Assembly (NCBI GenBank): GCA_963995525.1
Contig: OZ023209.1
Span: 13,776,097 to 13,840,096 of the forward strand
Source: Escarpia spicata
Taxonomy: Eukaryota > Annelida > Polychaeta > Sabellida > Siboglinidae
Reading direction: 5' to 3'
Length of the DNA: 64,000 nucleotides
Shown here: piece after piece, positions 24,260 through 36,922 of the stretch
How the letters are laid out: every line of letters starts with the position of its first letter
Position numbering within the stretch: position 1 is the stretch's first letter
The notes under the pieces: generated by a model
Database searches by the model: none
What the model was told of the DNA's origin: nothing
Seen by the model: the letters and a program-made list of their open reading frames with translations, nothing else
Made by a program: the position numbers and the translations under genes

Positions 24260-26083
24260 TTGTGCAGAGACTCTTTGTGCGGAGTCTCTATTGCCGACCC
24301 GATTGCCCGTTCACCCGTAACCAGATTGACAGGGCCTTACTACGCGTTCGTTTGTCTCCCGACATGGTGGCCAACGAACGATTATATAATCACAGGCAGG
24401 CGTGACGAATATGGAGTGAAGGTAACAATAAGATGTTCGCTCGCTTCAGCGTCATTGTGAATCCACATCGATCAGCCGAGCAAAATCTTACAAGTTTGTC
24501 GGTAATCTCTAATAACTTAACTTCACACGCTGAAATTATCGGAATTTACGAGCAAAGTCTGTCGAAAAATTTCAACAGTGTCGAGTTTTGCGTGACTCGG
24601 CGAGGCCGGCACGGCATGCATGAACACGTGCTGGACGTTGCACATTGAATTAATAATTGAAACAACTTCAATTAATTCCCCGGTAATTCGATGTTACGCG
24701 GGTATTGGTGGTATCGCTCGCAGGGACGTGTTTCCGAGCGAAACATCTGGAACGGAAAATGTAACATGTCTGCACTGTATAATGTAGCTATATATTATGT
24801 TTTATTTGAACACTGTATCCGTCTGGCAGCTTGATAAATAAGTCATCATTTCACAGACTACATTTTGACGGCAATGTATTAGTCCCATCTGCTTTGATTT
24901 ACTCAGCTATTTGTGGGGAGTAATCTACCATAGTTCACTCAAATGTACAAGTACCTACACGATCAGTGCAGATGATATTTTGCACAGGTCACGCAGTGGG
25001 CTTGGAGGTATGTGGTACTTGAACAAACAGTTTTGTGTGAAAGTCATCATCACCATCATCATCGTCTTCGTCGTCGTCATCGTCGTCGTCCACATCATCA
25101 TCATCATTATTCTGCTCGAGTATTACTAAAACCACATTGTTGTGTATACAGTCGTCGCTCTCACAACCACTGTGCGTGGTTACCAGATTTTTCATGCAGT
25201 ATCTAATATAGCGCACGTCCTATTTTAGATCAAATTCCCTGAGTCCGCCACATTTACCTTTTAGCCTGGTAGATTTGGCGCCGGAAGGCAGAGGTGTAAA
25301 GCACCAGAGAGACAACGAATGCCGATGCGAGCAGCTATTGTTGTCCTGGCGCCTGCTAAATCGAACACTTGGTATTTCGTTGTTTTCGCGGTCGCCGAAC
25401 TCACAACTGCATCGATCGACTCATTCGTTGTCATTCAATTTCTGGCTTGCACTCGTCAGCCGTTCCACATCGCTGCATTCACTCGGAGGCGTCTCCGTCA
25501 GTTGCGTCCCGCTCGGGTGTGTTTTCTGAATGAACATTTGTTGGGTAGCAAGGCATGTCATGATTTGACGTAGACAGACATGTCCTTGTTTGAAAAAGTA
25601 TTTAACTTGTACCTGTGAAACAGAGGTCAAATGGTGGGTTTTCGGGTGGGTTGTCGGGTGGGTTGCCGTATTCTCAAACCAAAAGACTCTGACTCGAGTA
25701 AACATGTTGACGTGTTCTTGCCTGCGTCCTTTGGATACAAATAAAAAGTACATTCTAACATAGCGCGATGACCGGTCCTAGGGACTGAACAGAGCGTTTT
25801 ATACTTTACTCCTTATTAATGTTCATTCGAACACCATCTAGACTTCTCTGAAAATGGTTCAGCAACGCTGCAAATACTGAGCGAAGAATAATCATTAACA
25901 AAATACCAACCAATGTATATGGCCAGACAGTCTGTATTAGAAAAATGAGGAGTTTCCAAACAGGAAAACATAGATTTGTAACCCAGAATCTCTCGATTGC
26001 AGTCCAGTGCTCTAACTACTGTGCTTATGCGCTCTACGGATGAGACCAGTTGCAGGTTAAAGACACTAAGGACCACCACATGT
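24260..26083. other. No recognised gene
   Basis: AT-neutral sequence with a few unrelated open frames and no domain signal. A CAT/CGT trinucleotide run lies at 25042-25110. Confidence 0.45.
25042..25110. repeat. CAT/CGT trinucleotide microsatellite
   Basis: Imperfect CATCAT and CGTCGT triplets, giving artefactual His/Arg or Asp-rich frames on the two strands. Confidence 0.85.
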
Positions 26084-26158
26084 AGTTGTGGAGGGAAGTA
26101 GGAGGCGAGGAAGACCTAGACTGCGATGGAAGCCTGTCCAAGAGTGTGGAGGGAACAC
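26084..26158 (+). repeat. Inverted satellite units at the left end of the array
   Basis: The first 75 bases read GTTGTGGAGGGAAGTAGGAG and GACTGCGATGGAAG, the reverse complement of the main array. The orientation flips near 26150 (GTGTGGAGGGAACACTCTGG), so the left edge is a head-to-head inversion. Confidence 0.85.
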
Positions 26159-29100
26159 TCTGGGACAGTCCTCCTATCGCAGACTAGGTCTTCCTCGCCT
26201 CCTCCTTCCCTCCACACTCTGGGACAGTCCTCCCATCGCAGTCTAGGTCTTCCTTGCCTCCTTCTTCCCTCCAAACTCTGGAACAGTCCTTCCATCGCAG
26301 TCTAGGTCTTCCTCGGCTCCTTCTTCCCTCCACACTCTGGGACATTCCTCCCATCGCAATCTAGGTCTTCCTCGCCTCAACACTCTGGGACAGTCCTCCT
26401 ATCGCACTCTAGGTTTTCCTCGCCTCCTTCTTCCCTCCACACTCTGGGGCAGTCTCCCCTTCGCAGTCTAGGTCTTCCTCGCCTCATCCTTCCCTTCACA
26501 ATCTGGGGCAGTCCTCCCATCGCAGTCTAGGTCTTCCTCGCCTCCTACTTCCTTCCACAGTCTGTGACAGTCCTCCCATCGCAGTCTAGGTATTCCTCGC
26601 CTCTTCCTTCCCTCCACACTCTGGTACATTCCTCTCACCGCTGTCTAGGTCTTCCTCGCCTCCTCCTTCCCTCCACACTCTGGGACATGCCTCCCATCGC
26701 AGTCTAGGTCTTCCTCGCGTCCTTCTTCCCTCCAAACACTGGAACAGTCCTCCCATCGCAGTCTAGGTCTTCCTCGGCTCCTTCTTCCCTCCACACTCTG
26801 GGACAGTCCTCCCATCGCACTCTAGGTCTTCCTCGCCTCCTCCTTCCCTCCACACTCTGAGACAGTCCTAACATCGAAGTCTAGGTCTTCCTCGCCTCCT
26901 CCTTCCCTCCACACTCTGGGACAGTCCTCCCATCGCAGACTAGGACTTCCTCGCCTCCTCCTTCCCTCCACACTCTGGTACAGTCCTCCCATCGCAGTAT
27001 AGGTCTTCCTCGCCTCCTCCTTCCCTCCACACTCTGGGACAGTCTTCCCATCGCAGTCTAGGTCTTCCTCGCCTCCTTCTTCCCTCCACACTCTGAGACA
27101 GTCCTCCCATCGCAGTCTAGGTCTTCCTCGCCTCCACCTTCCCTCCACACTCTGGGACAGTCCTCCCATCGCAGTCTAGGTCTTCCTCGCCTCCTTCTTC
27201 CATCCACACTCTGGGACAGTCCTCCCATCCCACTCTAGGTCTTCCTCGCCTCCTCCTTCCCTCCACACTCTGGGACAGTCCTCCTATCGCACTCTAGGTT
27301 TTCCTCGCCTCCTTCTTCCCTCCACACTCTGGGACAGTCCTCACATAGCAGACTAGGACTTCCTTCCCTCCTCCCCCCTCCACACTCTGGGACAGTCCTC
27401 TCATCGCAGTGTAGGCCTTCCTCGCCTCCTTCTTCCCTCCACACTCTGGGACAGTCCTCCCATCGCACTCTAGGTCTTCCTCGCCTCCTCCTTTCCTCCA
27501 CATTCTGTGACAGTCCTCCCATCGCAGTCTAGGTCTTCCTCGCCTCCTTCTTCCCTCCACACACTGGGACAGTCTTCCTATCGCACTGTAGGTCTTCCTC
27601 GCCTCCTCCTTCCCTCCACACACTGGGACAGTCCTCCTATCGCACTCTAAGTTTTCATTGCCTCCTCCTTCCCTCCACACTCTGGGACAGTCCTCCAATC
27701 GCAGTCTAGGTCTTCCTCGCATCCTCCTTCCCTCCACAATCTGGGACAGACCTCCCATCATAGTCTAGGTCTTCCTCGCCTCCTCCTTCCCTCCACACAT
27801 TGGGACAGGCCTCCCTTCGCAATTTAGGTCTTCCACGCCTCCTACTTCCCGCCACACTCTGGGACAGTCCTCCCATCGCAGTCTAGGTCTTCCTCGCCTC
27901 CTCCTTCCATCCACACTCTGGGACAGTCCTCCTATCGCACTCTAGGTTTTCATTGCCTCCTCCTTCCCTCCAAACTCTGGGACAGTCCTCCCATCGCAGT
28001 CTAGGTCTTCCTCGCATCCTCCTTCCCTCCACAATCTGGGACAGTCCTCCCATCATAGTCTAGGTCTTCCTCGCCTCCTCCTTCCCTCCACACATTGGGA
28101 CAGGCCTCCCTTCGCAATTTAGGTCTTCCACGCCTCCTACTTCCCTCCACATTCTGGGACAGTCCTCCCATCGCAGTCTAGGTCTTCCTCGCCTCCTCCT
28201 TCCCTCCACATTCTGGGACAGGCCTCCCATCGCAGTCTAGGTCTTCCTCGCCTCCTTCTTCCCTCCACAATCTGGGACAGTCCTCCCATCGCACTCTAGG
28301 TCTTCCTCGCCTCCTCCTTCCCTCCACACTCTGAGACAGTCCTAACATCGAAGTCTAGGTCTTCCTCGCCTCCTCCTTCCCTCCACACTCTGGGACAGTC
28401 CTCTCATAGCAGACTAGGACTTCCTCCCCTCCTCCCTCCCTCCACACTCTGGGACAGTCCTCCCATCGCACTCTAGGTCTTCTTTGCCTCCTCCTTTCCT
28501 CCACACTCTGGGACAGTCCTCCCATCGCAGTCTAGGTCTTCCTCGCCTCCTTCTTCCCTCCACACACTGGGACAGTTTTCCTATCGCACTGTAGGTCTTC
28601 CTCGCCTCCTTCGTCACTCCACAATCTTTGGATATTCCTCCCATCGCAGTGTAGGTATTCCTCGCCTCCTCTTTCTCTCCACACTCTGGGACAGTCCTCC
28701 CATCGCAGACTAGGACTTCCTCGCCTCCTCCTTCCCTCCACACTCTGGTACAGTCCTCCCATCGCAGTATAGGTCTTCCTCGCCTCCTCCTTCCCTCCAC
28801 ACTCTGGGACAGTCCTCCCATCGCAGTCTAGGTCTTCCTCGCCTCCTTCTTCCCTCCACACTCTGAGACAGTCCTCCCATCGCAGTCTAGGTCTTCCTCG
28901 CCTCCACCTTCCCTCCACACTCTGGGACAGTCCTCCATTCGCAGTTTAGGTCTTCCTGGCCTCCTTCTTCCATCCACACCCTGGGACAGTCCTCCCATCC
29001 CACTCTAGGTCTTCCTCGCCTCCTCCTTCCCTCCACACTCTGGGATAGTCCTCCTATCGCACTCTAGGTTTTCCTCGCCTCCTTCTTCCCTCCACACTCT

Positions 29101-32100
29101 GGGACAGTCCTCTCATAGCAGACTAGGACTTCCTCCCCTCCTCCCCCCCTCCACACTCTGGGACAATCCTCCCATCGCAGTGTAGGCCTTCCTCGCCTCC
29201 TTCTTCCCTCCACACTCTGGGGCAGTCCTCCCATCGCACTCTAGGTCTTCCTCGCCTCCTCCTTTCCTCCACACTCTGTGACAGTCCTCCCATCGCAGTC
29301 TAGGTCTTCCTCGCCTCCTTCTTCCCTCCACACACTGGGACAGTCTTCCTATAGCACTGTAGGTCTTCCTCGCCTCCTCCTTCCCTCAACACTCTGGGAC
29401 AGTCCTCCTATCGCACTCTAGGTTTTCATTGCCTCCTCCTTCCCTCCACACTCTGGGACAGTCCTCCCATCGCAGTCTAGGTCTTCCTCGCATCCTCCTT
29501 CCCTCCACACTCTGGGACAGTCCTCCCATCGCAGTCTAGGTCTTCCTCGCATCCTCCTTCCCTCCACAATCTGGGACAGTCCTCCCATCATAGTCTAGGT
29601 CTTCCTCGCCTCCTCCTTCCCTCCACACATTGGGACAGGCCTCCCTTCGCAATTTAGGTCTTCCACGTCTCCTACTTCCCTCCACATTCTGGGACAGTCC
29701 TACCATCGCAGTCTAGGTCTTCCTCGCCTCCTCCTTCCTTCCACATTCTGGGACAGGCCTCCCATCGCAGTCTTGGTCTTCCTCGCCTCCTTCTTCCCTC
29801 CACAATCTAGGACAGTCCTCCCATCGCACTCTAGGTCTTCCTCGCCTCCTCCTTCCCTCCACACTCTGAGACAGTCCTAACATCGAAGTCTAGGTCTTCC
29901 TCGCCTCCTCCTTCCCTCCACACTCTGGGACAGTCCTCCCATCGCAGTGTAGGCCTTCCTCGCCTCCTTCTTCCCTCCACACTCTGGGACAGTCCTCCCA
30001 TCGCACTCTAGGTCTTCCTCGCTTCCTCCTTTCCTCCACACTCTGGGACAGTCCTCCCATCGCAGTCTAGGTCTTCCTCGCCTCCTCCTTCCCTCCACAC
30101 TCTGAGACAGTCCTAACATCGAAGTCTAGGTCTTCCTCGCCTCCTCCTTCCCTCCACACTCTGGGACAGTGCTCTCATAGCAGACTAGGACTTCCTCCCC
30201 TCCTCCCTCCCTCCACACTCTGAGACAGTCCTCCCATCGCAGACTAGGACTTCCTCGCCTCCTCCTTCCCTCCGCACTCTGGTACAGTGCTCCCATCGCA
30301 GTATAGGTCTTCCTCGCCTCCTCCTTCCCTCCATACTCTGGGACAGTCCTCCCATCGCAGTCTAGGTCTTCCTCGCCTCCTTCTTCCCTCCACACTCTGA
30401 GACAGTCCTCCCATCGCAGTCTAGGTCTTCCTCGCCTCCACCTTCCTTCCACACTCTGGGACAGTCCTCCATTCGCAGTCTAGGTCTTCCTCGCCTCCTT
30501 CTTCCATCCACACTCTGGGACAGTCCTCCTATCGCACTCTAGGTTTTCCTCGCCTCCTTCTTCCCTCCACACTCTGGGACAGTCCTCTCATAGCAGACTA
30601 GGACTTCCTACCCTCCTCCCCCCCTCCACACTCTGGGACAGTCCTCCCATCGCAGTGTAGGCCTTCCTCGCCTCCTTCTTCCCTCCACACACTGGGACAG
30701 TCTTCCTATCGCACTGTAGGTCTTCCTCGCCTCCTCCTTCCCTCCACACTCTGGGACAGTCCTCCTATCGCAGTCTAGGTCTTCCTCGCCTCCTCCTTCC
30801 CTCCGCACTCTGGTACAGTGCTCCCATCGCAGTATAGGTCTTCCTCGCCTCCTCCTTCCCTCCATACTCTGGGACAGTCCTCCCATCGCAGTCTAGGTCT
30901 TCCTCGCCTCCTTCTTCCCTCCACACTCTGAGACAGTCCTCCCATCGCAGTCTAGGTGTTCCTCGCCTCCACCTTCCTTCCACACTCTGGGACAGTCCTC
31001 CATTCGCAGTCTAGGTCTTCCTCGCCTCCTTCTTCCATCCACACTCTGGGACAGTCCTCCTATCGCACTCTAGGTTTTCCTCGCCTCCTTCTTCCCTCCA
31101 CACTCTGGGACAGTCCTCTCATAGCAGACTAGGACTTCCTACCCTCCTCCCCCCCTCCACACTCTGGGACAGTCCTCCCATCGCAGTGTAGGCCTTCCTC
31201 GCCTCCTTCTTCCCTCCACACTCTGGGACAATCCTCCCATCGCACTCTAGGTCTTCCTCGCCTCCTCCTTCCCTCCACACTCTGAGACAGTCCTAACATC
31301 GAAGTCTAGGTCTTCCTCGCCTCCTCCTTCCCTCCACACTCTGGGACAGTCCTCTCATAGCAGACTAGGACTTCCTCCCCTCCTCCCTCCCTCCACACTC
31401 TGGGACAGTCCTCCCATCGCAGTGTAGGCCTTCCTCGCCTCCTTCTTCCCTCCACACTCTGGGACAGTCCTCCCATCGCACTCTAGGTCTTCCTCGCTTC
31501 CTCCTTTCCTCCACACTCTGGGACAGTCCTCCCATCGCAGTCTAGGTCTTCCTCGCCTCCTCCTTCCCTCCACACTCTGAGACAGTCCTAACATCGAAGT
31601 CTAGTTCTTCCTCGCCTCCTCCTTCCCTCCACACTCTGGGACAGTCCTCTCATAGCAGACTAGGACTTCCTCCCCTCCTCCCTCCCTCCACACTCTGAGA
31701 CAGTCCTCCCATCGCAGACTAGGACTTCCTCGCCTCCTCCTTCCCTCCGCACTCTGGTACAGTGCTCCCATCGCAGTATAGGTCTTCCTCGCCTCCTCCT
31801 TCCCTCCATACTCTGGGACAGTCCTCCCATCGCAGTCTAGGTCTTCCTCGCCTCCTTCTTCCCTCCACACTCTGAGACAGTCCTCCCATCGCAGTCTAGG
31901 TCTTCCTCGCCTCCACCTTCCTTCCACACTCTGGGACAGTCCTCCATTCGCAGTCTAGGTCTTCCTCGCCTCCTTCTTCCATCCACACTCTGGGACAGTC
32001 CTCCTATCGCACTGTAGGTCTTCCTCGCCTCCTCCTTCCCTCCACACTCTGGGACAGTCCTCCTATCGCAGTCTAGGTCTTCCTCGCCTCCTCCTTCCCT

Positions 32101-34655
32101 CCGCACTCTGGTACAGTGCTCCCATCGCAGTATAGGTCTTCCTCGCCTCCTCCTTCCCTCCATACTCTGGGACAGTCCTCCCATCGCAGTCTAGGTCTTC
32201 CTCGCCTCCTTCTTCCCTCCACACTCTGAGACAGTCCTCCCATCGCAGTCTAGGTCTTCCTCGCCTCCACCTTCCTTCCACACTCTGGGACAGTCCTCCA
32301 TTCGCAGTCTAGGTCTTCCTCGCCTCCTTCTTCCATCCACACTCTGGGACAGTCCTCCTATCGCACTCTAGGTTTTCCTCGCCTCCTTCTTCCCTCCACA
32401 CTCTGGGACAGTCCTCTCATAGCAGACTAGGACTTCCTACCCTCCTCCCCCCCTCCACACTCTGGGACAGTCCTCCCATCGCAGTGTAGGCCTTCCTCGC
32501 CTCCTTCTTCCCTCCACACTCTGGGACAATCCTCCCATCGCACTCTAGGTCTTCCTCGCCTCCTCCTTTCCTCCACACTCTGTGACAGTCCTCCCATCGC
32601 AGTCTAGGTCTTCCTCGCCTCCTTCTTCCCTCCACACACTGGGACAGTCTTCCTATCGCACTGTAGGTCTTCCTCGCCTCCTCCTTCCCTCCACACTCTG
32701 GGACAGTCCTCCTATCGCACTCTAGGTTTTCATTGCCTCCTCCTTCCCTCCACTCTCTGGGACAGTCCTCCCATCGCAGTCTAGGTCTTCCTCGCATCCT
32801 ACTTCCCTCCACACTCTGGGACAGTCCTCCCATCGCAGTGTAGGTCTTCCTCGCCTCCTCCTTCCGTCCACACTCTGGGACAGTCCTCCCATCGCAGTCT
32901 AGGTCTTCCTCGCCTCCTCCTTCCCTCCACAATCTGGGACAGTCCTCCCATCATAGTCTAGGTCTTCCTCGCCTCCTCCTTCCCTCCACACATTGGGACA
33001 GGCCTCCCTTCGCAATTTAGGTCTTCCATGCCTCCTACTTCCGTCCACACTCTGGGACAGTCCTCCCATCGCAGTCTAGGTCTTCCTCGCCTCCTCCTTC
33101 CCTCCACACTCTGGGACAGGCCTCCCATCGCAGTCTAGGTCTTCCTCGCCTCCTTCTTCCCTCCACAATCTGGGACAGTCCTCCCATCGCACTCTAGGTC
33201 TTCCTCGCCTCCTCCTTCCCTCCACACTCTGAGACAGTCCTAACATCGAAGTCTAGGTCTTCCTCGCCTCCTCCTTCCCTCCACACTCTGGGACAGTCCT
33301 CTCATAGCAGACTAGGACTTCCTCCCCTCCTCCCTCCCTCCACACTCTGGGACAGTCCTCCCATCGCAGTGTAGGCCTTCCTCGCCTCCTTCTTCCCTCC
33401 ACACTCTGGGACAGTCCTCCCATCGCACTCTAGGTCTTCCTCGCCTCCTCCTTTCCTCCACACTCTGGGACAGTCCTCCCATCGCAGTCTAGGTCTTCCT
33501 CGCCTCCTTCTTCCCTCCACACACTGGGACAGTCTTCCTATCGCACTGTAGGTCTTCCTCGCCTCCTTCGTCACTCCACAATCTTGGGACATTCCTCCCA
33601 TCGCAGTGTAGGTATTCCTCGCCTCCTCTTTCTCTCCACACTCTGGGACAGTCCTCCCATCGCAGACTAGGACTTCCTCGCCTCCTCCTTCCCTCCACAC
33701 TCTGGTACAGTCCTCCCATCGCAGTATAGGTCTTTCTCGCCTCCTCCTTCCCTCCACACTCTGGGACATTCCTCCCATCGCAGTCTAGGTCTTCCTCGCC
33801 TCCTTCTTCCCTCCACACTCTGAGACAGTCCTCCCATCGCAGTCTAGGTCTTCCTCGACTCCACCTTCCCTCCACACTCTGGGACAGTCCTCCCATCGCA
33901 GTCTAGGTCTTCCTCGCCTCCTTCTTCCATCCACACTCTGGGACAGTCCTCCCATCGCACTCTAGGTCTTCCTCGCCTCCTCCTTCCCTCCACACTCTGG
34001 GACAGGCCTCCCATCGCAGTCTAGGTCTTCCTCGCCTCCTCCTTCCCTCCACACTCTGGGACAGGCATCCCATCGCACTCTAGGTCTTCCTCGCCTCCTC
34101 CTTCCCTCCACACTCTGGGACAGACCTCCCATCGCAGTCTGGGTCTTCCTCGCCTCCTTCTTCCCTCCACAATCTGGGACAGTCCTCCCATCCCAGTCTT
34201 GGTCTTCCTAGCCACTTTCTTCCCTCCATACTTTGGGACAGTCCTCCGATCACAGTCTAGGTCTTCCTCGCCTCCTCCTTCCTTCCACAATCTGGGACAC
34301 TCCTCCCATTGCGGTGTAGGTCTTTCTCGCCTCCTTCTTCCCTCCACACTCTTGGGACAGTCCTCCCATCGCATTGTAGGTCTACCTCGCCTCCTCCTTC
34401 CCTCCACACTCTAGGACAGGCCTCCCATCGCAGTATAGGTCTTCCTCGCCTCCTTCTACCCTCCACTTTCTGGGACAGTCCTCCCATCGCAGTCTATGTC
34501 TTCCTCGCCACCTCCTTCCCTCCACACTCTGGGACTGTCCTCCCATCGCAGTCTAGGTCTTCCTCGCCACCTTATTTCCTCCACACTCTGGGACTGTCCT
34601 CCCATCGCAGTCTAGGTCTTCCTCGCCTCCTTCTACCCTCCACACTCTGGGCAGC
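26084..34655 (-). repeat. 59-bp satellite array, about 145 copies, LINE-derived
   Basis: Tandem array with a strict 59-bp period, consensus around CTCTGGGACAGTCCTCCCAT. Because 59 is not a multiple of three, each minus frame cycles through all three phases every 177 bp. The unit lacks stops in all of them, producing many long artefactual frames (GRPRLRWEDC, EEDLDCDGRTVPECGG and KEEARKTYTAMGGLSQSVEG in rotation). Unit variants recur in ordered blocks: the frame 30452-30126 recurs at 31927-31601, an offset of 1475 bp or exactly 25 units. The right end joins an RTE-like LINE whose reading frame continues into the first unit. There is no evidence that it encodes protein. Confidence 0.95.
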
Positions 34656-35390
34656 TGCTTACTTTGGCAGCCGCCATCCTCCCATTCTCTCCACTTGCCC
34701 AGCCCACCCCAGTCAACTCTTCACCAGCCTCTTCCAAGGCCATCCAACCTCTCAGCTCCTCCATTCTTCGCTGATCACATCCCACTCCCGCAATTCGACT
34801 AACCCAGTTATCTTCTCATACCTGCACCCTTTCTTGTTGTTTGTATATCAGTGCCATAGTGTCTAGACCATACAGGTATGCCGGGGTAACACACGAGTAG
34901 AGCATCTTTCCTTTGAGTTTACGCAATTTGCGCCTCTGTCACATCACACCATCGACTTTCCTCCAAGCGTTCGCCTCTGCCTTTATCCTACTTCAAATTT
35001 CGGTATATGGGTTACCATTCCTGAATATCGCTCCTGCACGTATACAAAACTGTCTGTTTGTTTTAGTGTCTTCCCCTCTATGTCTATTTCCAGCTCTCAG
35101 TTTTGCTGCCCCACCAATAGTACCTCCGTCTTCTCCAGATTATCTTCCAGTCCATGTCTTCTGAACATGTCCTTCCATTCTGAAAGTTGTACCACTGCCA
35201 GGTCGTGTGAATACAATTGCTTCCGGAGAATACCCCTCGTACCAGTCTTTCTGCTTATTAGTTCCTCCTCTGCGATAAACACCAGTGGGCTCAGGGCACT
35301 CCCGGTCCACACAACACCCTTCTGTTTGTTTCTTCGTGTGTCCCTTTCCTGTGAGCTATTTATTCCGTAATAGGTCTAGGGCATTCGATT
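34655..35390 (-). mobile_element. RTE-like LINE 3' half, feeding into the satellite
   Basis: Minus-strand translation gives, in order, TGSALSPLVFIAEEELISR (about 35300), a remnant of the catalytic region (LYSHDLAVVQ, where a YADD box is expected), LEKTEVLLVG and MLYSCVTPAYLYGLDTMAL (about 34890). DNWVSRIAGVG follows near 34800, then GWAGQVERM and RLPK near 34690. The frame then runs straight into VEGRRRRGRPRLRWED, the first satellite unit. These are the successive C-terminal blocks of RTE-group reverse transcriptases. Stops and frameshifts show decay. Confidence 0.8.
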
Positions 35391-35645
35391 TTATGAGGAT
35401 GTGAACGAAACTCCTTGTGGTTGTCGCCAAGAATCACACTAACACTATCGAACCATAGAACGCAGCAGCAGCAGCAATAACAAAAACAACAGCAGTAACC
35501 GAAACATCATCATTGCAACATCACAATTTTTTCTTTTCAATCAGGTATCCATTCTTTTGTAAGGGTTAAAAAAACACCCCAGCGCATATTATAATTGTAT
35601 TAACGTGGCGTTAAACGTTCCATGTGATCAATAAAGTGTACTTTT
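35385..35645 (+). repeat. Dispersed repeat, third relative of the blocks at 55.99 and 58.38 kb
   Basis: This 260-bp block is the reverse complement of sequence at about 55990-56290 and 58380-58680; shared segments include TTAACGTGGCGTTAAACGTT and GATCAATAAAGTGTACTTTT. It ends with AATAAA followed by AGTGTACTTTTGAA, so the plus strand here looks like the 3' end of an element. Confidence 0.8.
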
Positions 35646-36145
35646 GAATTATAATAACGTTCATGTATTATCTTTCCTTCCACGCGTCGTCTGCACCTGT
35701 CCAGCTGTAGAGACAAGCTAAATGAAAGACCAAAATAGAAGCGAAATGACCCAAAGAGATGTCATCAGCTTCGAACACTTGGACGACATGTTTACTCTCC
35801 GTCCCGACGGCCGAACAACAGAACTCGACCAGACAACGAGCACCAGTCTCTACTAGCCGCTGTTCAAAGACTGACGTAGTTTGTGTGGCGACCACAACAC
35901 ATTATACAGATGGCGAGCTGTGACTTCGACAAATCGATAAGAAAGCGTCGACTATTTCACAGAGCGATGCAGGTAATGGCTCTGAAATGGGCGATCAAAA
36001 TAGTGCCGTCTCGCGTAGTTTAATTATTTTATGTCTCTGCTTAAAGGTACTCAACCAATTCGATTGTCTTGCTCCTCGCGTTTCTTAGTAATTTCACACA
36101 AAAACAGAGGAATCAAGTACTCCTCAATGATATCCTAGTTCGTTT
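35646..36145. other. No recognised gene
   Basis: No domain, RNA gene or repeat recognised in this stretch. Confidence 0.4.
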
Positions 36146-36893
36146 TTGCATACGTATTGGTTCGTTTTTATCAAATTAATACAAAAACTGCGAACTCTGT
36201 ATTTCTTACGCAAGCTCAGGTCACTTAGTGTCAGCACACATGTTCTACAAACCTTCTACAGATGCTACATAGAAAGCTCTATTACATTTGGGTTTCTTGT
36301 GTGGTACGGCGGCCTGAGTATCGTGCATCGCAACACTCTGGCACGAACAGTCAGGGTTAGTAGCAAGGTGGTGGGAAAAAAGCAGACCAGTCTAGAGGAT
36401 TTATACAGGCAACGGGCAGAGAGAAAGGGAAGGAATGTCTCCTCAGACCCCGAACATCCCCTGTTTCCATGCTATAAACTACTTCCTTCTGGCCGTCGCT
36501 TTCAACTCCCTCACTGCAAACTGAACCGCACTCGAAACTCTTTTGTCCCCTCGTCAATAAGACTAATGAATGAGTAACTGACCTTCGTTCCCCTCCATCT
36601 CTGCCAGTCTGACACTGAGTGAGCCTGAGATGATTTGTGAGATGATTTAACTTTAACTTAACTTTTTAAAAACTGTTGTAACTTATTTAACTTATTTAAC
36701 TTATTTAACATATTTAATTTATTTATTTATTTATTTAACCGATATAACTGTTATTACTTTTAGTCTTTTTATTTTTACATTGTGTATATTGCATGTACAT
36801 TTGTTTTATATGTCTTAATATGCTGCTACACTCCACATGAATTTCCCTCACAAGGGACAATAAAGTATTGTGATTGTGATTGTGAACTCTTTC
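36146..36893 (+). mobile_element. Rex1/CR1-like LINE 3' end
   Basis: The open frame ends at 36577 and carries the typical C-terminal region of Rex1/Babar-type LINEs: LYFLRKLRSLSVSTHVLQ, FYRCYIESSITFGFLVWYGG, HPLFPCYKLLPSGRRFQLP and RNSFVPSSIRLMNE. A 3' untranslated region with TTATTTAA repeats follows. It ends with ACAATAAAGTATTGTGATTG and a TTGTGA repeat tail at 36868-36890. 5'-truncated. Confidence 0.85.
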
Positions 36894-36902
36894 GTTTTTA
36901 GT

Positions 36903-36922
36903 AAAAACCGGATCCGGTTTTT
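36903..36922. other. 20-bp perfect palindrome
   Basis: AAAAACCGGATCCGGTTTTT is perfectly self-complementary, a few bases beyond the tail of the LINE end. Function unknown. Confidence 0.85.

Noticed and set aside
26822..34487. Many Arg/Glu-rich open frames in the satellite as a repeat protein gene
   Set aside because: They are rotations of one 59-bp non-coding period. Coding was not supported by splice sites, starts or conserved ends, and the source is a LINE coding segment.
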